Assembly: GCA_001643675.2 (NCBI GenBank)
Contig: LSRY02000005.1
Location: forward strand, 994,501 to 1,058,500
Origin: Monocercomonoides exilis
Taxonomy: Eukaryota > Preaxostyla > Oxymonadida > Polymastigidae
Length of the DNA stretch: 64,000 bases
Direction of reading: 5' to 3'
Shown here one piece after another: positions 1-11,305 of this stretch. Position numbers and translations under genes: made by a program. A model generated the notes under the pieces. The model was not told the origin of the DNA. It ran no database searches and was given only the letters and a program-made list of their open reading frames with translations. Position 1 is the first letter of the stretch. Each line of letters begins with the position of its first letter.

Positions 1-60
1 TTATATTATTTTAAATATTATTATTTTGTTTATTTCTATTTAATTTATTGTGATTCCCAG

Positions 61-193
61 GTTTATTTTTAGCAGAGTGTTTCAAGAGGAGCTGTTGGGT
101 ACTTATTTTCGGAAACGTGCAACACAATCGGAAAAAGTTAATCTTGAAAGTCATTATCAGGCGAATCACAAGAGAAAAATGCATAATAATTAA
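61..193 (+). CDS. 3' terminal exon of an unidentified gene (partial)
   Basis: A reading frame follows a splice-acceptor-like AG (ends at 60 or 72) and runs to TAA at 191-193. It encodes a charged tail beginning around RVFQEELLGTYFRKR and ending KRKMHNN. Residue composition looks like protein rather than translated intron, but I recognise no family. The rest of the gene would lie left of the window. The opposite strand also carries an open frame here, so strand assignment is uncertain. Confidence 0.35.
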
Positions 194-2005
194 GGTTTGT
201 TATCGAAAAGGGATTTGAAAAAAGAATCGTGTAAAATAAACGAATGAGAAAAGATAAGCACACCTCGTTAGAGCCGTAACTGGGTTTAATAATGTTTCTG
301 CTCCTCCATTTTGTGTGCAATAATAACGTATTAGATTCAAACAATTTGAGCAATAATCAAATATTGCAGTGAAAAATTGGAGAATTTTATTTTCTTTTAC
401 AACAGCCTTATTGTTCAAAAAAATAAAAACATAACAAATTTTTAAAGCTTTTCTATTGAATGAGAATTTGAAATTTATTTTTTTTTGAATATATTTTTTT
501 GCTTTATTCATCTTTATCTTTTTCTGCATGTTTTTTTTCCTTCAGAATCAACGAAATCATTGAGCGAAGTTGTGGAGCTTCAACTGATAATGTGAATGGA
601 TTGAAAACGGACAAATAGATATTTCCTTCAAAATAAAAATTTATTCATGCAATTTAAATAATATCAGAGAAAAAGAGGCATAATGAATGAATTGAGAAAA
701 AAAATAACAGAAGAAGGTTTGCAAGTTTCCGAAAGAAAGTGAATGAAAGAAAGGAATATGAACAATTCAATGCGTGAATTTATAGTCTTTTGAGGATTGC
801 TTCAATGAGAATAGACCTTTCCATGCACGCAAAGAAAGAAGAGATGTGGTCTTTATTGGCGATTCAAAATGAACCATTCTCAACTCACACCTCGATATTT
901 ATTAGAAGTAGTTTTTAAGTATTTTTTAGAGCTTTTCCAGTTTTTATTTTTCTAAACATTTATTTTTTCACATTCATTTTTTCATTTTAATTTACCGTTT
1001 GATAAACTCTTTCATTACTCAATTTTTAATATTAGGTGAATAGCCTTATCATATTGATAGATTCCGCTTTCGATGCAATGAAGACTTTGAAGACAGAGGC
1101 CAATAAATTCATATTTTTGAGAAAGGTTTGCAAAGATCGAGAAGAGAAAGTTCAAATGAACAAACAAATTTTTATTTTATATGAAGGAAGGAATGCATTT
1201 TCGGTAGTGTTTATGCTTACTAATGTGTAAATACCTTATAAAATGCAAAGAATACTGTGACACAACTGAGCCATTTATTTCAATAACATTAAAGATAACA
1301 TGGCATTATGATGTCACTACATGTCTTTAGTCATTATTTTTGAATGAATACTTTTTTCTTTTCTTTTCTTTTCTTCTTTCTTTCTTTTGTTTTTTAAATA
1401 TTATTAATTTTGTCGAATTTTGTACAGAAATTCTTTTAGATATTTTAAAGTTTTTCTTGATGAAGAATTATAACGCAATGAACAAATAGACAAAGGCAAA
1501 ATGATTACAATTGATGCCACTGTGCAATTTTCGAAGCTTTCAATGCTTTTTTTCTCAGATAATTTGTAGAATATAAATCTGTGATTTGCAACAAATGGTG
1601 AATTGATTATTAGTCAAAACTTCTGCTGTTTATAAAAGAGAGCTTTGTATTTTGCACTTGTTTCGAACAAGGCTAATTAATAAAGTTGGAATACGAAAAA
1701 TTCATTTTAATTTGTGCAATCTATATTTTAAGCTTTGAAATTTGTTAATCATGCTTTATTTTTCATTTTCCCTGTGAAAAATATGAACAAATAATTTTAT
1801 AAGTGTATTTTTTTCAGAAATTCAATTATTTTATAATTATAAACGATTTTCTTTGCTTTGCGCAAGTCAAAACAAATGCCACATTTATCATATAGATTCA
1901 AATGAAGAAATGGTTTTATAAACTGGATTAAATGACTTTTTTTGTTTGGAATGTGAAAGTCAAAAATTCAACTGAAGAATAATACCCATAATAAAAATTT
2001 CTGAA
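194..2005. other. Unresolved region with possible exon fragments on both strands
   Basis: No complete gene could be assembled. Minus-strand candidates: a terminal exon about 504-625 (contains FNPFTLSVEAPQLRSMIS, TAA at 504-506) and an open stretch about 200-410 ending at a GTGTGC donor. Plus-strand candidates: 545-618 (INEIIERSCGASTDN, stop TAG) and 1031-1128 (IILIDSAFDAMKTLKTEANK, then a GTTTGC donor). The two candidates at 504-625 overlap on opposite strands, so at most one is real. From about 1230 to 2000 I see only AT-rich sequence with a CTTTT/CTTTC simple tract near 1350-1388. Confidence 0.3.
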
Positions 2006-3370
2006 ATGGAATTTGAAACACTTGACTTTTCTGATCCTTTGTTTCCCGAAGAAGATCATGGGCGCAAGCAAGCCAACGAAAAAATACAAGAAATACGGAA
2101 AATGCCTCTTTTGAAGGTGATGAAACAACTTACTAAAGACAATCCGACAAAATCATCCAAAATGGCTTCAAAGCTTAAAACTAAAGTCTCAAAAGCTGAA
2201 AAGGGAGTAAACGAAGATGGAAAAGAGAGAGAAGAGTTGGATTTTGGAATGGGAGAAGAAGGCAGGGGAGTGTTGTCAGGATTGGAATTTAACCAGCCCG
2301 AAGACTATATCGAGAAAACAACAACGCTCATTCCAGACTCGAAGATAGCTTCCAATACAACTGTAAAAATTATTGATGGAGAGATTGTCGTGGAAATTGA
2401 AGAAGGAGAAGATGATGGAGAAGACGGTGGGGCTTGGGCAAGAGGAATCGAACACAAAACTGAAGAAAGCGAGGCAAAATTACGACATGTGACAGCAGCA
2501 ACGTGGGGCCATCGTGAAACCACAGAGAGGTGGCGTTCCGACGAACTTGCAAAGTTGTATGATGCACTGAGATTGTACGGTTTGTCGTGGGAGCAGATTA
2601 GTTCTGCCATCCCCAACCGATCAATTTCTCAGATCAAAAGACGATTTAATTATGAATCAAGAATCAATAAGAGCAAAGTGGATGCTGCACTTTCATGTAT
2701 GCATTTTCTTTATTCTCCAGTTCCTTCCTTTTTAAGAAACTAATTTTTTTGTTGGTTTTTTATTTCTCATTCTTTTTGCAATTAATCTCTCTCTCTTTTT
2801 TAATTTGTTGGAAAATATCCACGAATTGAAATGAATTTATTAATTTATTATTTGCTCCCACTTAAAGATAATTTGACGCAAGCAGAACAAGGAAATACGT
2901 TAGAACATTTGAAGCTGATGCTGGAAAAAATTAGGAAAGAAAAAGCAGAAAAACAAGCAATTGTGGACGCAGCAACAAAGGATGAAGAAAAAGAAAAAAA
3001 TAGTAACATGTCTAATGAAGAGAAGATTAGTGATGATAACGAGGAATTTAAAGAAATTGAAGAGAGAGAATCAAAAAGAATTGAACAAAACGAAAAAGAA
3101 CATTCAGGAGGAGAAGAACCAAAAAGGAAAATTAGGATTATTCCGGAAAATGAAGAAGATGAAGATGACAATGAAGAAGAAGAAAATGATGGAGAAATGA
3201 AAAAAGTGAAACAAAAAAGAATAGGGTCAAAGATAGAGGTTATGAAAGATGATATCGAAGATGAGAAGAAGCCTAGTTCTTCAGGCGTGAAGAGCGAAGA
3301 AACAAAAGATGAATTAGGAATTTTTGGAGGTTGGGGAGATGATATGGGAGACGTAGAATTTTTTTTCTGA
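2006..3370 (+). CDS. BDP1: TFIIIB subunit B'' (BDP1), SANT-domain transcription factor
   Basis: Two exons, 2006-2696 and 2868-3370, joined through a GTATGC...AAAG intron (phase 1), give about 397 residues. The middle carries a SANT domain (about residues 174-230): a WRSDELAKLYDALRLYG first helix, then IPNRSISQIKRRF, then a basic stretch ending KVDAAL. This spacing, and the 'R..QIK+RF..E.+.N...V..AL' tail, is characteristic of the BDP1 SANT domain rather than of ordinary Myb repeats. BDP1 joins TBP and BRF1 in TFIIIB, which recruits RNA polymerase III to tRNA and 5S genes. The N-terminus is Lys-rich; the C-terminus is a long acidic, Glu/Lys-rich tail ending in a Gly/Trp patch. It is shorter than animal BDP1 but close to yeast in layout. 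Start chosen as the first ATG after AT-rich non-coding DNA. Confidence 0.75.
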
Positions 3371-3374
3371 AGTT

Positions 3375-4480
3375 ATGGACAAAGAACTGGAGTTGTGTAA
3401 CAAGCAAGTGTGATGCTATTGATAATTATAACGTATTTACTTTGGAACACATGTATATGATTTCTGTATTTCGTTGATCGCGTTTTTTTGTTTATTTTTA
3501 ATATTCAATTTTTTAATTGCCAATGCTTGCAATTGTATTGGTGATTAAGATCAGCGTAAACCCTATGAATGAAAAGGCCCTTTATCATCGTGCGCAAGCA
3601 CTTTTTGGGCGTAGACAGTTCAGCGCTTGCTCTGAAGATGCAAAAAGATTGGAGGCGATCTCTCCAACTTCCAGCAAATATGTATTGTTGGAAGCACGAT
3701 CTTTGGAAGCTATGGGGAACAAGGAAGGGGTGTGTAATATTTTAGTACAACCTTCCTTGTTGGCAATATTTATTATTTTAAATTTATTTTTGAAATTTTA
3801 TGTAACCAAAAATGAATAAAAAAAATGAAATAAAAAATAAAAATGAAAAATTCAAATATATGAAATATCGTGTGCGCAATTAGGCCCTTGAGGCATATCG
3901 TCGTGCATGTTTTATTGGACCCGATGACAGGACAGCACAACTTACAGGAGGAGCGTTTATGGCTGCAGCAGGTCTTGATGAAGAAGCTCTGGAACATGTA
4001 CAGCGAGGCCTAGCACTAGATGAAGATTCTCAGCCTTGCGGTTTTGTAAGCGAGGAGGATACAGAATTTTTTGTTTGCAAAGGTTTGCGTTAAAAGAGCT
4101 TATGCAATCTGATTTTCTTTTTACCCGAATAAATTTTCTGCTATACGCATTTTACAACATGAAAATATTACGTGGAATGAATAGATCTTGGACGATTTGT
4201 GAAGCAGTCAAAGCATGCAAAAAAGATTGAGGAAATGTGTGAATTTATTATTTTGCTGACTTCTTGGGAATATATCCAAAAACCGCTTCCTTTAAATGCT
4301 TTAATTTTTCTTTGTGATATTGATTCAATTGAATTTTCGTTTGTTCTTATTGATAGGAAAGAGGAACTTGAAGAACAAATTAGACAAATGGCACGCTCAG
4401 CAATTTCTGCTTCGACTGCATCCTCGTGTGCAGTATTGGAACGCAAAGAAAAAGATATAAAACAAGAAGAGAAGGAATGA
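3375..4480 (+). CDS. Small TPR-repeat protein
   Basis: Five exons joined in frame: 3375-3407, 3550-3729, 3884-4045, 4208-4236, 4357-4480, about 175 residues. The spliced product holds about three tetratricopeptide units: CNKQISVNPMNEKALYHRAQ, then a unit around SEDAKRLEAISPTSSKYVLLE, then GNKEGALEAYRRACFIGPDD. A charged helical end (KKIEEMKEELEEQIRQM) follows. The pattern resembles TPR segments of co-chaperones and FKBP-type adaptors, which dock on partner tails, but no second domain is present and no partner can be named. The first exon is short and begins only 4 nt after the BDP1 stop; it was chosen because it completes the first TPR helix in frame. Exon 4 is only 29 nt. Confidence 0.6.
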
Positions 4481-4564
4481 CTTCCTAAAAGCGTCAGGGA
4501 ACATTGATAGAACAAATCAATTCTTCTTGGCCCATTGTAAAATATTTGAAATTTTTTTTTCTCA

Positions 4565-7500
4565 ATGAGCATCATGGAACAGAGAACTGGACTTTGCGCA
4601 ATAAGAGTGGAACGTATGAATAAATGGATTAGAAGAACTCTCGAGGGATGGGAATTGCGACGTGTTCTGAAGGAAGAGCTTACAAAACCAAGTAAAACAA
4701 TTGAGGATATTGAGCGTTTTCTCCAGAGATTTTTTCTGACAAATCCAGCAGCTACAGCGCTACGAAACAAATTATTTTTGAAAGAAGATCATCTGGTTCA
4801 AACGCTATTGTATGAATAGTTTTTTTCTTTATTTTGAAAATTTTTTAAAAAATGCTAATAATAATGTTACAATTCGATTTTGCACATTCAACCCACACAA
4901 AACACCAATTATGCTATAACTTGTTAATTATATCAAATTGAAAATAAATATGAAAAATTCAATGGGGAAAATATTTGAAAATTTCATGATCCATTTCAAT
5001 ACTTTTCTTTGGAAACTTTACAACTTTTAGGATGCAAAACAGGATATTTGAAAGTTCATGCGCAAAGGTTCTTTGGGAATCAAGAGCGTTACTAAAGAAT
5101 GGTGACCGTAGCAGAAGTTCTTTACATCCTGTTCAGGTTTTAGATCTCAGAAAAATCGAATGCAAAGCTCAACTTTGCTCAGACATTTGTGTCGTTCATA
5201 AAAAGAACATCGAACATGAATCGGCAATGGAACTATGCGTTAGAGGGTCAAATGGAACGGATATTAATCAAAAACAAAAGAAAGATTTTGGAGCAGTTGT
5301 TCTTTTAGCGGAATGGCTAAAGAAAAGTCATAAAAAAAGAAAAAAGAAAATATTTTTTAAAGAAGCTCTTCCATTCTTTGAATCTGTCCAATCGTTTGCT
5401 GAAATAACTTGACTTTGAAACTTTCTAATTACTTTTCATTCATTTCCCTCAAACAAATGGCAATGTTTTTTAATCTTTGTGAAAGAACAGTCTATTTACA
5501 CGACGATGCATGATGACGCTGAGCTCATTATCAGTGGAGCTGAGGCATGCAGCATGCAAAGCAGGGCCAGTTAATTATGGAACTACGATTTTGGGGGTAA
5601 CTGGTTCATCAAGAGGCAGCTCAGGCTCCAGTAGCTCTTTGGTGTCGCTGTTCCTCTCCTTCCCGCCTGTGCAGTATGTCCCCCGGGCTGTACCATACGC
5701 GTCCACTGCGCAATCTTCTCCGCTGATTGGAACTGGGGGTCATTTGTACTCATCATTTGGATCAGGAAGTGCAGGAAAAGGTGTTGCGCTGTCTCAAAAA
5801 CCAGGTGCTGTGCGGTTTGGATGTGCTGGCCAGGAGCGTGTGTTTGATGTGGTGGATCTGTGGAATGCAATACAGTCAATTGTCAGCCCTAATTATGAAA
5901 AGTGTGCAATGATGTTTGAAATGGATTTTGTTTTGATAACTGAAATTGAAATAGAAATTTATGCTTTTTTGATTGAATGTTTTTTAAAGTTCTACAATTT
6001 TTTGCTTTGCTCCGTCAAACTGTTTTTTTATGTGGACTGTTGAAAATATTGATATATTAATTCATAGAAATAATTTTGTGAATACTTTAATGAGAGCTTT
6101 ATTGTTATCATTTTTTTTCGAAAGAAAATATTTGTGACATGACTGTGTTTTTATCATTTTTTTAATATTTGAATGATATGTTCATTTTGAATGAACTTTT
6201 GACTTTCAAGGCCAAAGGATAGCGGATCTTGCTTGCATTTTCGTTTGTCCGTGCCATCGTTGGCGGTGTTGAGGTCGCAGCTGTTAGACCTCGACCCTCA
6301 TGCAATGCACATCGGAGTGGATGACTTAACAGATTGCTCGTTTGCACAGGAGATGGCTCAGGTTTCAGGGAAAATTGTGAGATTAAAGTTTATTCCGCTG
6401 GTATGTTTGAGTCTTAGCGAATGAAAAATAAAGACGATGCAATTGAAACAGGGATATTTGGTGTTTGGAATAAATAGAGAGAATTCTTTGAAATTATTTA
6501 TCGATGATAGCGAAAGTTTTGTGTTTTTTTGAGAGAAATCTTTTCTTTTTTATTGGAATGACCAAGAACGAGCCTTTTATTTGGTTTCTTTTTTGTTGAG
6601 ATTGATGATTGAGCATATTAACATTTTCAATATTTATAAACCTTTTTTTAAATAATAACTTTTTTTTTCACACACAATGTGATTTTGACAGCTGAGACAG
6701 GTTGCAAAGCGAGGCTGCAGCCCGTCAGGAAGATGTGCTGTGTGGAAAGGGATTTTGGATGACAGAGGAAATGGGGTGTGTGTGATAACTGTTTGAGAAA
6801 TGAGCAGATTTGCTTTTTTTTTATGCTTTGAATATGATCAAAGATTGCTGAGTTAACAATATATATATATATTTTCGTTTCATAGTTTTATCTTTTGTTG
6901 TTGAATAATATCTTTTATTTTTTATATGACCTAACTGTTTTTATTCATTTTTGATTTAATTTATTTCGTAAAAAAAAAAATAACAGGAGAAGGCATTTGG
7001 GGTGATTGGAGAGAGCAGAAAGAAATGGACGCTGCTTGTTGATAGGCTTGCTGAAAGAGACGTTGGCTATTCGACTTGTGATGAACACTACTTCTTGTTT
7101 GAAAACGAAACATTTGAGATTGTCTCGGTATGTGTCAATAGGAATGAGCTAACTCTATTTGGATTGAGTGAACTGTGGGAGCAATATTTGTGTTTTCTCA
7201 TGCTTATATTCTTTTTTTGGTTTTTCTTTATGAACAATTTTAATATTTGCAATTATTAAGGTTAAGTCATCTTCATTTTACCTTATATTATTATTCAATG
7301 ATATATATTTATATATTTTTTTGTTTATTTTGCTAATGATCTATTGGAATTGCACTTTCTCATTTGATGAAAGACATTACTTCGCGACAAGACAGTAGCA
7401 GAATACGTTCATTCAGAAACTTTGGGAGAAGAAGGGAAAACTGGCGAGAAAGGGAATTGTGTGCTAACGATTTTATTTCAAAGAAAATGAAGTTATATTT

Positions 7501-8818
7501 GTTCTTCTTTGGGAATTATTGACTTTTTGTTGTTTGCAACTGAAAAATATGACGGTTGGGGTACAGACAAAACTGCTTCAGTTGAAATGTTCAGCCCATC
7601 TGGTGTGATTCCTTTTGTGGGAATTTCATTGCTCGCTGCCCCGTTGTTCTTTGTGACGAAGCAGAAGCACACTGCTTACGGACTGTTTCGGGGAATGTAC
7701 ACGAGGTGTGCTTTCAAGCAAGAAAAGATCAAATCATATCTAATGAAAACCAGAAAAATTGATAAATGTTAATGAATATGAAATTATTTGTGTTGTTTCA
7801 ATTGGAAACTTGATTCAATTTATAAGTTATTTTTAATTTTCTTTTAAAAAATTTGTTAATTTTGCGTTTTAAACCATTCATTGCATTCCATTCCCGTTTT
7901 CTATTTGTTTGATTTTAAACTTTTTAACCAGATATTGGTGGAAACTGAGCAGTCTTTCATCTCAACCTGAATGCTTAGCTTCATTGTGCTGTGCATTTGA
8001 AGAGTTTGCTCAAAAAATGGATGTATGTCTCTTTTTAACTTTGCAATTGTATTTTTCAATGATTCCATCATTTTCTGATATGCATTGAAATGTTCTGTCT
8101 TATCGGATGATTTTTGCTTGTTTTGTTATTTTTCCTGCTGATTGATTGGTAACAAAAAACAATGATACTCATCATTTCATCAGGCTGCTGCATATAACCA
8201 CTGCGTGAGGCTGGGAGTGCCTCCTCTTCTGATAGCGTTCCGATGGATGTGCACGGCATTTGCGGGATATCTGCATCCGCTGCAGGTTCTTTTACTGTGG
8301 GACAGAGTTATCTCATTTGACACGCTGATTATGTTGCCTCTACTCGCCGCAGCCATATTTGCATTTAGAAGCAGTAATGTTCTTGCTGCTCGTACACCTG
8401 AAGATATCAATGTATGAAGAGTGAGAGAGAAAGAGAGAAAGAGAGAAAGAGAGAAAGAGAAAGAAAAAGAAAAAGAAAAAGAAAACGAAAATCAGAGAAC
8501 GGAAACGGATTTGAATTTTCTGTGGAATGATTGTTGCATTCCACACACATTAAAATTTGAATACGAAAATAAAAAATATATTATTGTTGAATATTATTAT
8601 TCAATTGCACGATATAAATTGAAGTGAATTTGTTCTTTTTATTTATTTATCTTCTTTTCTCCTTGAATTTTCTTATTAATAATCTTTATTTATTTATTTT
8701 ATTATTTTAATTTGTATGATATCTGATATTATCTATCAATCTACAGAATATCTTTGTTACAATCACGAACATTGAAATTGTGCCTTTGCTTCAATTTTAC
8801 TTGTTTTCCACTGATTGA
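4565..8818 (+). CDS. TBC1D19-like TBC (Rab-GAP fold) protein
   Basis: Eleven exons: 4565-4809, 5031-5393, 5491-5901, 6211-6400, 6692-6775, 6987-7127, 7374-7458, 7567-7705, 7932-8022, 8184-8411, 8747-8818 (about 682 residues). Similarity to TBC1D19 runs nearly full length: an N-terminal helical part (WIRRTLEGWELRRVLKEEL), a mid-region ending IVSPNYEK, VWKGIL, LLVDRLAERDV plus YFLFEN, SPSGVIPFVGISLLAAP, PLLIAFRWMCTAFAGYL, VLLLWDR, and the end IVPLLQFYLF. TBC domains normally stimulate Rab GTPases with an Arg finger (IxxDxxR) and a Gln finger (YxQG); here these sites read AERDVGY and PFVG, so both appear absent. Family TBC1D19 proteins are similarly atypical. The extra length is a Gly/Ser-rich insert in exon 3. 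Least certain: the exon 2/3 joint, and intron 7459-7566, which is needed to avoid an in-frame TGA. Confidence 0.8.
8421..8490 (+). repeat. GAGAAA/GAAAAA microsatellite inside an intron
   Basis: A purine-only tract of GAGAGAAA and GAAAAA units lies in the last intron (8412-8746) of the TBC1D19-like gene, starting a few bases after its GTATGA donor. Confidence 0.85.
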
Positions 8819-9765
8819 AAGGACAAAAAAGAAAAGATGTTCACCCCATTCCAGTAATCAGAAATGTATTAAAATACACATGCCATTTCTTATGTGTGAT
8901 TGTTTACTACAAATCAAAGTTGAGAAAGGCTTTTGCAATTTGTCTAAATGATTCAATCCTTCACCATTCAGAATCGGAAAATCAACTTTTATTTTGGTAT
9001 CTGCATACAATTTTCGATTGTTCTCAATTTACTGTGCATTTGCTGCTAAAAATGTTATCATTAAATAAGATGTTGCAAGGAGATTGCTCGATTCAGGAAG
9101 ATAATTCATTCCCAATTAAAACGATACTCAAAAAAGGAGGAATTCATTTTTGACTTTACAAAAGATCAACCACGAAATATGTTGATGCATCTAAATATTT
9201 TCTTTGTACTTCATAATTATTTCTCGAGCACCAAAAAATGATTATTATATAATTATTAACTAAAATATGAATTTCAGCTGAGCAATTCTTTTTTGAAGAT
9301 TAAACATTTTCAAAACAGTTTGAATCATTTTTATTGTTGATGGAATCATATTAACGAGTACAATAATCTTTTATTCAATTAAATAACATTTATTCAAATG
9401 AAAAATATATATAGAAACATGTTTGATTGCTGATAAAAACTCTTGTGAATTCTGTTGGCCGAAGAAAATTTTTCCAATATTCTTATTCAATGAATATTGA
9501 ATTTTTGAAAATAATTGTTCATGATTGTTATTTTGCATATTCAAAAAAGAAGCATTTGAAGAATCATTCACATCAGTTGGTTTTCTAATAAGCAGATTTA
9601 TATAAAAAAATTGATGAAAACTATTTATGTTTGAAACAGAGAACTGAGATATTTTCATTATGCTTTAGATCAATCCCAATGTTATTCGGACTTGTGTTAT
9701 AATTTATGGTTCCCGTTTTACAGATCAATTAAGTTCTTGAATTTCAAGATTAATTGAAAACTAAA
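8819..9765. other. Intergenic, no convincing gene
   Basis: This interval separates the TBC1D19-like gene and PACRG. Open stretches of about 95-112 codons exist on each strand (8815-9153 plus, 9371-9658 minus), but they show no family signal, no flanking splice signals that help, and biased Ile/Leu/Phe/Asn composition. I regard them as chance frames in AT-rich DNA. Confidence 0.5.
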
Positions 9766-10806
9766 ATGTCCACATCACCTACACGCGCTGCAGTTGCAGC
9801 TAGATCTACGTCCATTTTCAGTCCTTCAGCCGGAAGTCCACTTTCTTCATCAACAAGAATTGGAAAGAAACCAGAATCAAAAAAGCCAACTAAGCCTCCG
9901 TCAGCTCAATCTATGACTCCAAGAGACCCTGGCCCAACAGAATTTAGAAGATTTTATGATCGAGGAGATCTTCCAATCGCATTAGAGCATAGAGCTGGCG
10001 AGAATTGCATTCATTGGAAATATGCTCCTGAAGAACTTGATTATCACCACTTTTTGCCCATATTTTTTGAAGGGCTACGTGAAACAATTGAGCCTTATCA
10101 GCTTCTTGCAAAGCAAGGTGTATATGATATGCTCACAAAAGGAGGTTCAAAAATTTTACCAGTGATTCCTCAGCTGATTTTACCGATAAAAAGTTTGATA
10201 TTCGAAGCGTTTCTTGCGTTTCTTCAATGAATATGTATTTTTATTAATATTTTTTAATTAATGTTTTCAGAAGCATTAAATACTAGAATGCCTGAGATTA
10301 TTTCGAAGACTTTGCTTGTTCTCCAAAAACTTGTTTTATCTGGGGAGATGATTGGAGGCATCTATTTTTTATATTATTAATTCGTCATTAGTTATTTGTT
10401 ATTTCGATTTGTTTTCTCTTTTATTTAGAAACGCTTGTTCCGTATTATCGTCAGATATTGCCAATTTTTAATCTTTTTAAAAGTTCTAATGGTTTGATAA
10501 GAATTTTAATAACAAAATTTTCACAACTGTATTGTTAAATTTACGAATTTACAGTTAATATTGGTGATTTAATGGAATACAGCCAAAGAAAAAGAATGAA
10601 TCTTGGTGATTTGATACAGGAAACACTCGAACTTTTTGAAATTTATGGAGGTTTGCTGAAGACATTCAAAATGCATTTCCTCAAATCTAATGGTGAATAT
10701 TTTGATATTGATTTGCTCTTTTTATTAATTGTGTTTATTAGGTCGAGACGCTTTTATTAACATTAAATACATGGTACCGACTTATGAAAGTGTTGTATCA
10801 TCTTAA
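9766..10806 (+). CDS. PACRG: PACRG (parkin co-regulated gene) axonemal protein
   Basis: Five exons: 9766-10192, 10271-10357, 10429-10491, 10555-10650, 10742-10806, giving about 245 residues with all four introns in phase 1. After a Ser/Pro-rich leader of about 60 residues the protein follows PACRG closely: [90 protein letters not shown], and the end [23 protein letters not shown] is an alpha-solenoid that sits in the inner junction between A and B tubules of ciliary doublets, so its presence argues for a flagellated cell. The start is the first ATG in frame. The second intron (10358-10428) seems to begin with GC rather than GT, because no GT lies between the conserved coding residues and the next stop. 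Confidence 0.93.
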
Positions 10807-11305
10807 TTCCAAGACATTGTAGCTCATCTGCATTTCTAATCTATTATACTGTTTAATTCGAATCCTTAAGCTTTTGACTTGTACTTTAACTTTTTTAATA
10901 AATCACTTTCTTTTCTTTTCTATCTTGATTATGAAAAAATAATCATTCACCTCACCAACTCATAAAAAAGTTATCATTTATTTTTTTCAATGTACGTAAT
11001 TTCTCGTTTCTCTTATCACAATTCAAGCACTTTGATCCTTCTTACACATTGATGGAGATGTGTTTCATCAAAATTATTAACGAGCAATAATCATTTTTTC
11101 AAAAGTATTTTTATCATTTCAGTCTTTTATTTTAAATCGTGAAATGAAAATTTCTTACGACTGAACTCAATGGCGATAGAATTTTTCAATGTTTTATTGT
11201 GCCAGAAAAAAAAATGGGTATTCAGGAAAATGGATTCTGTTTTTCAGATTTTTCTTGCGACTTTTCGCTTGAAAAGTGCTATCACTCTTTTTATAATTAG
11301 ATATT
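10807..11305. other. Intergenic between PACRG and HORMA gene
   Basis: AT-rich sequence with poly-T and poly-A runs; no reading frame, repeat or RNA gene recognised. Confidence 0.6.

Noticed and set aside
4168-4770. Minus-strand open frame of 200 codons opposite the TPR and TBC1D19-like genes
   Set aside because: It is antisense to exons with clear family similarity on the plus strand.
7459-7566. In-frame TGA in the TBC1D19-like gene, suggesting a pseudogene or stop readthrough
   Set aside because: An intron from GTGTGC (7459) to GGGGTACAG (7566) fits phase 1 exactly and removes the TGA, and the joined product continues into the conserved SPSGVIPF region.
8815-9153. Plus-strand open frame of about 112 codons after the TBC1D19-like gene
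   Set aside because: It overlaps the end of that gene, starts at TTG, and shows no family signal; chance frame is likelier.
9371-9658. Minus-strand open frame of 95 codons
   Set aside because: Composition typical of AT-rich non-coding DNA, no splice or neighbour support.
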